NCBI GenBank assembly: GCA_001777995.1
Contig: MFFV01000053.1
Location: 8,891 to 26,770 of the forward strand
Direction of reading: 5' to 3'
DNA from: Candidatus Falkowbacteria bacterium RIFCSPLOWO2_02_FULL_45_15
Lineage (GTDB): Bacteria; Patescibacteriota; Patescibacteriia; Patescibacteriales; XYC2-FULL-47-12
Length of the DNA stretch: 17,880 nucleotides
The notes beneath the pieces are model-generated. The model was not told the DNA's origin. It made no database searches and saw nothing but the letters and a program-made list of their open reading frames with translations. This document shows positions 12,928 through 17,880 of this stretch, piece by piece; positions within the stretch are counted from its first letter, which is position 1, and every line of letters begins with the position of its first letter. A program made the position numbers and the translations under genes.

Positions 12928-14817
12928 ATGCAATTTATCCGTAAACTGCTAAAAAGAAAATTGCTCCTCGCCGTCATAGTCGTAATTCTAGCCGGCAGCG
13001 GCTATTTTGCTTATAAAACTTTTAATGCCCAAGAAAGCGATGCTCGCTATCTAACGGCAGCGGTAACTAAAGGGACTTTAGTCGTTTCCATCAGCGGCAG
13101 CGGCCAAGTTTCTAACTCCAACCAAGTTGAAGTTAAGCCTAAAGTTTCCGGCGATATCATATCAGTGGGAGTAACCAACGGGCAAGAAGTAAAAGCGGCG
13201 GCGTTGATTGCCCAACTGGACGCGAGAGAAGCGCTTAAAGCGGTGCGCGATGCCGAAGCAAATCTGACGAGCGCCAGGCTCTCGCTGGAAAAACTCAAAC
13301 AGCCGACGGACGCTCTTTCTCTTCTCCAGACGGAAAATGCTCTTGCTCAAGCCAAAGATAATTTAACGAAATTAACGCTCTCCCAGGAGACGGATTATCA
13401 AAAAGCTTTGGAAGCGAAACAAAAAAACGAAGCTGACCTTAAGAAAACTTACGAAGACGGATATAATGCCGTCTCTAACGGCTTGATTGCCCTGCCGGAA
13501 GTGATGAGCGGCCTTAACGATATCCTTTTTAGCTCGGGTGACTTTGGGCGCTCTCAACAAAACGTTGATTGGTATTTGAATCAAGCCAGCGTGGACAACC
13601 GCGATAAAGCGACCGGCTATCGCAATGACGCGGTTAATACCTATTATCAAGCGCGCGCCGCGTATACTAAAAATTTAGACGATTACAAAGCCGTTTCCCG
13701 CACGGCTGACGCCGAAATCATAGAATCCCTCATCGCCGGAACTTACGAAACGGCTAAACTAATCGCCGATGCGGTTAAAGCCCTAAATAATTATCTTGAT
13801 TTTGTTCAGGACGACATGGAACTGCGCAACCAAACTATTCCGGCCGCGATGTCCGCGCATCAAGCAAGCATAGATTCTTATACCGGAATCGCCAATGGCC
13901 ATCTTGCCAGCCTGCTCTCAATCCAAACTGCGATTCGCGCTAACCAAGAAACAATTTTGAATTCCAACCGAGACATCAAAGAAATGGAGCAGAACAATCC
14001 GCTGGAATTAGCCGCCGCGAAAACCGCCATTAAAGAAAAAGAAGGGTCGCTAGCCAAACTTAAAGCCGGCACCGACCCGCTCGACATCCAATCGGCTGAA
14101 TTGACGATTAAACAGCGCCAAAATTCGCTGTTGGACGCGAGAGAAAAGCTCGCTGATTATTTCGTCCGCGCGCCGTTTGACGGCGTGATTGCAAAACTGG
14201 ACGCGGCCAGAGGAGACTCGGCTTCTGCCGCCACGGCGCTCGCCACATTAATCACTAAACAAAAAATAGCCGAGATGTCTTTGAACGAGGTTGACGCGGC
14301 TAAAGTGAAAATAGGACAAAAAGCCACTTTAACTTTTGACGCGCTTCCCGATCTAACCCTTACGGGTCAAGTCGCTGAAGTAGACGCCATCGGCGCCGTT
14401 TCCCAAGGCGTCGTTACTTATGCCGTCAAAATCGGTTTTGATACCCAGGATGAGCGGGTAAAAACCGCAATGAGCGTCTCCGCCTCCATCATTACGGAAG
14501 TAAAAACGGATGTTCTGCTGGTTCCTAACTCCGCCGTCAAATCGCAGGGCGAGTCAAGTTACGTCGAAATGCCGGCCGAAACCGATATCGCGGCGGCGGC
14601 TACAACCGCGAACGGCATCGTGCTTCAAGAGTCTCTGCGCCGCCAAACGATAGCAGTCGGTTCAGCCAACGATGAATTGAGCGAAGTTACGAGCGGCCTT
14701 AAAGAAAACGACATTATAGTAACGCGGGTAACGCAGACGACCGGCGCTCAATCATCGTCCGCCCGGCAAAATTCTACTCTTAGAATCCCCGGCATTAGCG
14801 GCGGAGGTTTTCGTTGA
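12928..14817 (+). CDS. MacA/YknX-type membrane-fusion (periplasmic-adaptor-like) protein with a long helical insertion
   Basis: From the ATG at 12928 the protein has 629 residues, far longer than typical MacA (about 370). An N-terminal membrane anchor (10-31) is followed by the first half of a lipoyl-like beta domain (66-98, VEVKPKVSGDIISVG, then LDAREA). A long helical region (100-411) follows. Then come the second lipoyl half (YFVRAPFDGVIAKLDAARG, 411-429), a beta-barrel region and a C-terminal membrane-proximal domain ending in a Ser/Gly-rich tail. Within the helices, KLKQPTDALSLLQTENAL (122-139) and KLKAGTDPLDIQSAELTI (377-394) look like mirrored ends of a coiled-coil hairpin with about 240 extra residues between them. 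The GTG at 12910 is also open but overlaps the previous gene and lacks anchor logic. Together with the next two genes it forms a tripartite-style exporter; no TolC-like partner is seen. The stop overlaps the ATPase start (TTGA). Confidence 0.88.
   Translation: MQFIRKLLKRKLLLAVIVVILAGSGYFAYKTFNAQESDARYLTAAVTKGTLVVSISGSGQVSNSNQVEVKPKVSGDIISVGVTNGQEVKAAALIAQLDAREALKAVRDAEANLTSARLSLEKLKQPTDALSLLQTENALAQAKDNLTKLTLSQETDYQKALEAKQKNEADLKKTYEDGYNAVSNGLIALPEVMSGLNDILFSSGDFGRSQQNVDWYLNQASVDNRDKATGYRNDAVNTYYQARAAYTKNLDDYKAVSRTADAEIIESLIAGTYETAKLIADAVKALNNYLDFVQDDMELRNQTIPAAMSAHQASIDSYTGIANGHLASLLSIQTAIRANQETILNSNRDIKEMEQNNPLELAAAKTAIKEKEGSLAKLKAGTDPLDIQSAELTIKQRQNSLLDAREKLADYFVRAPFDGVIAKLDAARGDSASAATALATLITKQKIAEMSLNEVDAAKVKIGQKATLTFDALPDLTLTGQVAEVDAIGAVSQGVVTYAVKIGFDTQDERVKTAMSVSASIITEVKTDVLLVPNSAVKSQGESSYVEMPAETDIAAAATTANGIVLQESLRRQTIAVGSANDELSEVTSGLKENDIIVTRVTQTTGAQSSSARQNSTLRIPGISGGGFR
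14803..14807 (+). promoter_or_regulatory. Shine-Dalgarno that decides the ATPase TTG start
   Basis: GGAGG lies 6 nt before a TTG (14814) that overlaps the preceding stop as TTGA, while the in-frame ATG at 14823 is 15 nt away, too far. This favours TTG initiation coupled to the membrane-fusion gene. Confidence 0.6.
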
Positions 14818-15533
14818 GTATTATGATTGAATGCAAAAACATCGTAAAAACTTACCGGAGCGGAGAAATAGACACTCAAGTGCTTAAAAACATATCGTTT
14901 AAAATCAATGACAACGAGTTTGTCGCCATTATGGGGCCTTCCGGTTCCGGCAAATCAACCCTGATGCATATAATCGGCTGTCTGGATACGCCAACGAGCG
15001 GAGAATATCTGCTAGACGGCCAAGACGCGTCTAAACTATCCGCTGATGAATTAGCGGATGTCCGCCGGCAAAAAATCGGCTTTGTTTTTCAGGCGTTCAA
15101 CCTCCTGCCCCGGGCAACGGTGCTGCGCAACGTCAGTTTGCCGCTGGTCTACGCCGCCGTTGCCAAAGAAGAGCGGGAGGAACGAGCAAAAGAAACGTTG
15201 CGCGCTTCTGCTTTCCCGGAAGGATTTTGGCATCACTATTCAAACCAGCTATCGGGAGGAATGATGCAAAGAGTGGCGATTGCCCGCGCTTTGGTAAATA
15301 ACCCCGCTCTTATTCTGGCGGACGAACCGACCGGCAACTTAGACACTAAAACCGGTGCCGTCGTGCTAGCGACTTTTCAGCTTCTGCATCAAGAGCAAGG
15401 CCGAACGATCGTGCTGATTACGCATGAGCCGTATGTGGCCGAGCACGCCGAACGGATTATTCATATCCGTGACGGCGAAATTGTCAGCGACGGCGTTAAC
15501 CGTAACCGCCGCCTTATCAATAACGACCATTAG
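14814..15533 (+). CDS. MacB/LolD/YknY-type ABC transporter ATPase
   Basis: A complete 239-residue nucleotide-binding subunit. It has Walker A GPSGSGKS (41-48), the Q-loop in FVFQAFNLLPR (90-100, Q93), signature LSGGM (146-150), Walker B LILADEPTGNLD (166-177, catalytic E171) and the switch histidine in LITHEP (H204). The signature reads LSGGMMQR where the family normally has LSGGQQQR; both Gln residues are replaced by Met. The NLL-type Q-loop and ADEPTGNLD place it in the MacB/LolD group of mechanotransmission ABC systems. These move lipoproteins, peptides or antibiotics with an FtsX-fold permease rather than through a classical channel. The permease gene starts 1 nt after its stop, and the membrane-fusion gene overlaps its start. 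Confidence 0.95.
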   Translation: MSIMIECKNIVKTYRSGEIDTQVLKNISFKINDNEFVAIMGPSGSGKSTLMHIIGCLDTPTSGEYLLDGQDASKLSADELADVRRQKIGFVFQAFNLLPRATVLRNVSLPLVYAAVAKEEREERAKETLRASAFPEGFWHHYSNQLSGGMMQRVAIARALVNNPALILADEPTGNLDTKTGAVVLATFQLLHQEQGRTIVLITHEPYVAEHAERIIHIRDGEIVSDGVNRNRRLINNDH

Positions 15534-15534
15534 T

Positions 15535-16761
15535 ATGATTCTTTCCGATTTATTCCACGAAACCTACGCCGCCCTTTCGGCGAATAAAGTGCGCTCCGGT
15601 TTGACGATTTTGGGCATTGTCATCGGCATCGGATCGGTGGTAGCGATGATTTCCATCGGCCAAGGGGCTGCTGGTTCAATTCAGGCGAGCATCCAATCCA
15701 TCGGCTCTAACTTAGTAATGGTGCAGCCGGGCTTCCAGAGGGGCGCGGGAGCCGGTCCGGTAAGCGCCGGCCGCGGCTCGGCGACCACGCTCAAACAGGA
15801 AGACGCCGACGCCATCCAAAAGGAAATTACGCAAGCCCTGGCGGTCGCTCCGGAAATTTCGCGCCGCTATCAAATTACCGCCAAAGGGAAAAATACCAAC
15901 ACGCAGGTAATCGGCACCGTCGCCAGCTATTCTCAAGTAAGAAACGTCCAGGTTGATCTCGGCTCATTCATCTCCGAACAAAACGTGCGCGCTTTGTCCA
16001 AAGTGGCCGTGCTTGGCCCGACGACGCGCGACGACTTGTTTGGCGAAGGAACGAACCCGGTGGGCGAAACGATCCGCGTCAACCGCGTAGATTTTAAAGT
16101 AATCGGCCTTACCCAATCCAAAGGCGGAACCGGATTTACCAATCAGGATGACATAATTTTCGTTCCCATCTCTACCGCCCAGCGGTTTTTGGCCGGAGAC
16201 GCGTATGTTACTACGATTAGCGTTCAGGCAAAAGACGCGGGTTCGCTGGCGACCATCCAACAGGAAATCACCGACTTATTGTTGCAAAGACATAACATCG
16301 CCGACGCTCAACTGGCGGATTTTCAAGTATTAAACCAACAAGACATCGTTCAAACCGCTTCCGCCGTCACTAACACCATGACCATGCTGCTTGCTTCCAT
16401 CGCCGGCATATCTTTGATTGTGGGCGGCATCGGCATTATGAACATGATGCTCACGACAGTTACGGAAAGAACGCGCGAAATTGGGCTGCGCAAAGCTATC
16501 GGCGCGAAAAGAAAAGACATCAGCCTGCAATTTCTGGCGGAAGCGGTAACGCTGACTTTTATCGGCGGATTGATCGGGATTATTCTGGGCTGGGCCAGTT
16601 CGCTCGCGGTTACCGCGTTCACGGGCATCGCGACCAAAGTTTCTTTACCGGCGATAGCGCTTGCTTTCGGAGTATCGGCCGCCATTGGGATTGTTTTCGG
16701 CTACTACCCTGCCCGCCGGGCCGCCGCCTTAAATCCCATAGAAGCTCTGCGATACGAATGA
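15535..16761 (+). CDS. MacB/YknZ-type FtsX-fold ABC permease
   Basis: From the ATG at 15535 the protein has 408 residues, the normal size for a stand-alone permease of this family. One N-terminal membrane helix (about 22-43, LTILGIVIGIGSVVAMISIG) is followed by a large extracytoplasmic MacB-type domain (about 45-280). The C-terminal FtsX domain has three helices, including IAGISLIVGGIGIMNMML and the cytoplasmic coupling motif TREIGLRKAIGAKRKDI. It ends with GYYPARRAAALNPIEALRYE, the classic family C-terminus. An upstream open extension to 15424 lies inside the ATPase gene in another frame and is not credible. With the ATPase and membrane-fusion protein it forms the exporter. TGA stop. Confidence 0.95.
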   Translation: MILSDLFHETYAALSANKVRSGLTILGIVIGIGSVVAMISIGQGAAGSIQASIQSIGSNLVMVQPGFQRGAGAGPVSAGRGSATTLKQEDADAIQKEITQALAVAPEISRRYQITAKGKNTNTQVIGTVASYSQVRNVQVDLGSFISEQNVRALSKVAVLGPTTRDDLFGEGTNPVGETIRVNRVDFKVIGLTQSKGGTGFTNQDDIIFVPISTAQRFLAGDAYVTTISVQAKDAGSLATIQQEITDLLLQRHNIADAQLADFQVLNQQDIVQTASAVTNTMTMLLASIAGISLIVGGIGIMNMMLTTVTERTREIGLRKAIGAKRKDISLQFLAEAVTLTFIGGLIGIILGWASSLAVTAFTGIATKVSLPAIALAFGVSAAIGIVFGYYPARRAAALNPIEALRYE

Positions 16762-16819
16762 CATAAGTTTAAAAAGCCAAAGGTTAAAATTTAAATTATA
16801 AAAAATAATAAGTTAAATT

Positions 16820-17314
16820 ATGAACAAAACACTACTAATTATTCTGGTTGTTGCGATCGCAGCCGGAGGGGCGGCATTCTACGGCGGGATGAAATACGCT
16901 GAAAGCAAAAACCCCCGGAGCCGGCTTTCGCAGGCGGATTTCCAAAATCTGCAAAATCTTTCGCCGGAAGAGCGCCAGCAGAGATTGCAGGAGATGGGGG
17001 TTAATGCCGGTAATTTTCGCGGCGGCAGAGCGGCCGGACAGACAGGAGGCGGGTTTGCCTCGGGAGAAATAATCTCGAAAGACGATACCAGCGTTACCAT
17101 TAAACTTCGCGACGCCCGCCTGCCGGACGGACAGGGCGGTTCAAAAATCATCTTTCTCTCCAATTCCACGGAAATCGGAAAATTCGCGACCGGGACGGCA
17201 AGCGACCTTGAAGTCGGAAGTGCGATTACCGTCAACGGCAAAACAAATTCGGACGGCAGCATCACGGCCGATTCCATTCAAATCAGGCCTTTGGCACAGC
17301 CAGCGGCACAATAA
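16820..17314 (+). CDS. Second DUF5666-like exported protein
   Basis: A 164-residue protein with an N-terminal hydrophobic segment (4-25, LIILVVAIAAGGAAFYGGM), acting as a signal anchor. A polar, Gln-rich linker follows (SPEERQQRLQEMGVNAG), then a Gly-rich stretch. The beta domain, about 84-155, reads ASGEIISKDDTSVTIKLRD, then KIIFLSNSTEIGK, then LEVGSAITVNGKTNSDGSI. This is the same DUF5666-type pattern as the 12419-12919 gene, so the exporter is flanked by two related proteins. The linker and Ala/Gln-rich tail (LAQPAAQ) look extracytoplasmic. The 58-bp AT-rich gap after the permease shows no clear terminator, so read-through from the operon is possible. The function is unknown. Confidence 0.8.
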   Translation: MNKTLLIILVVAIAAGGAAFYGGMKYAESKNPRSRLSQADFQNLQNLSPEERQQRLQEMGVNAGNFRGGRAAGQTGGGFASGEIISKDDTSVTIKLRDARLPDGQGGSKIIFLSNSTEIGKFATGTASDLEVGSAITVNGKTNSDGSITADSIQIRPLAQPAAQ

Positions 17315-17398
17315 ATCCAAACACCTTGCACCAAAATTCCCTGCCCTATCGTATATTAAATGTAAAGGTCATTCATTATTTAACTTAATTAAAATCGT

Positions 17399-17854
17399 AT
17401 GAGATATAAAATATTAGTTTACGCGTTTGTCCCCGTTATGGCTTTTGGCCTGTTGGGAGTCAGCGCCGTTTACGCTCACGGATTTTTTGGCGGCTTTGGC
17501 CGGGGGTTTAGCGGCGTTTCTTCGGAGCAAATCGCAACGCAGACGCAAACTATGTTTCAGAATATGGCGGATACGCTGGGAATCAGCGTTGACGAGGTAA
17601 AAGCGGGCTGGGCGCAAGGCAAAAATATCGCGCAGATTGCCCAAGACCAAGGCATTAGCCAAGAGCAGCTGCAGCAAAAAATGAAAGAGGCGCGGCAACA
17701 ACAATTAAAAACCCAAATGCAATCATTAGTTGATAAAGGAATTATCACCCAGTCCCAAGCCGACCAAAGACTTAAATGGATGGAAACTAAAACGCAAAAA
17801 GCGACCGGCAAAGTGTTGAAAGGCATCAAAGGCATGCATGGCTGGGGCTTTTAG
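17399..17854 (+). CDS. Secreted helical protein, DUF2680-like
   Basis: A 151-residue protein with a typical signal peptide (1-26, hydrophobic core, probable cleavage after VYA before HGFF). The mature N-terminus is Gly/Phe-rich (GFFGGFGRGFSG), followed by a helical domain. LGISVDEVKAGWAQGKNIAQ and IAQDQGISQEQLQQKMKEA form a helix-turn-helix-like repeat seen in secreted DUF2680-type proteins. The second half, KGIITQSQADQRLKWM, fits the same family. I cannot assign a function; such proteins often occur with envelope-stress genes. It is last in the plus-strand series, separated by 84 bp from the previous gene. No confident promoter is seen; a TTGCAC at 17326 and TATATT at 17352 are 20 bp apart, which is too wide. 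Confidence 0.72.
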   Translation: MRYKILVYAFVPVMAFGLLGVSAVYAHGFFGGFGRGFSGVSSEQIATQTQTMFQNMADTLGISVDEVKAGWAQGKNIAQIAQDQGISQEQLQQKMKEARQQQLKTQMQSLVDKGIITQSQADQRLKWMETKTQKATGKVLKGIKGMHGWGF

Positions 17855-17880
17855 TAACAGACGAATTGAATGGGCCTAAA

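Noticed and set aside
13047..13650. Minus-strand open frames inside the membrane-fusion gene
   Set aside because: They are shadows of a clearly recognised protein on the other strand, with no ribosome-binding sites or motifs.
15424..15534. Upstream extension of the permease reading frame into the ATPase gene
   Set aside because: It overlaps the ATPase in another frame, gives an N-terminus unlike the family, and the ATG at 15535 gives the expected basic segment and first membrane helix.
17326..17357. TTGCAC and TATATT as a promoter for the last gene
   Set aside because: The spacer is 20 bp, outside the workable range, and no better pair was found.
1..17880. UGA read as glycine (code 25), tRNA or rRNA genes, CRISPR arrays, transposase genes
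   Set aside because: TGA terminates two genes exactly where the family C-termini end; no cloverleaf-like, rRNA-like, or regularly spaced repeats and no transposase were seen on either strand.

Overview
The window looks like a chromosomal piece of an uncultivated candidate-phyla-radiation (Patescibacteria-type) bacterium. The reasons are a compact layout with very short gaps, moderate GC with AT-rich intergenic DNA, many small unrecognised membrane proteins, a MurG with lineage-style active-site changes, DUF5666-like proteins, and no tRNA, rRNA or biosynthetic genes beyond envelope functions. TGA acts as a normal stop (membrane-fusion protein at 14815-14817, permease at 16759-16761), so this is not a UGA-recoding (Gracilibacteria/SR1) lineage. 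The taxonomic placement is inference; no marker gene is present.

Left arm (1 to about 11.3 kb, almost all minus strand): a peptidoglycan precursor and division cluster, read from right to left. Three envelope genes come first: two small membrane proteins and a PAP2 phosphatase with an LssY C-terminal domain. Next are a small membrane protein, mraY, ftsW, murG, murC, an ABC exporter half-transporter, an unrecognised soluble protein and the 5' part of murB. The usual murD is not between mraY and ftsW. One small membrane gene (4753-5178) runs on the opposite strand between murC and murG. It is divergent from murC and its 3' end overlaps murG.

Right arm (11.4 to 17.9 kb, all plus strand): a tightly spaced cassette of an ECF sigma factor, an anti-sigma-like membrane protein, a DUF5666-like membrane-anchored protein, a MacA/YknX-type membrane-fusion protein, a MacB/LolD-type ATPase and a MacB-type permease. 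A second DUF5666-like protein and a secreted helical protein follow. The likely meaning is an envelope-stress module with its own sigma factor and exporter, reminiscent of the sigma-W-controlled yknWXYZ genes of Bacillus.

Non-coding features are unusually informative. Several promoters place the -10 hexamer only 6-8 nt from a start codon that lacks a Shine-Dalgarno, which suggests leaderless mRNAs. Three palindromic repeat elements sit at gene borders, two of them touching the ribosome-binding sites of murC and murG. Two 35-bp tracts made of five heptamers each are embedded in frame inside murC and murG. There is no stretch longer than 300 bases without a gene; the longest gap (11282-11394) holds divergent promoters.
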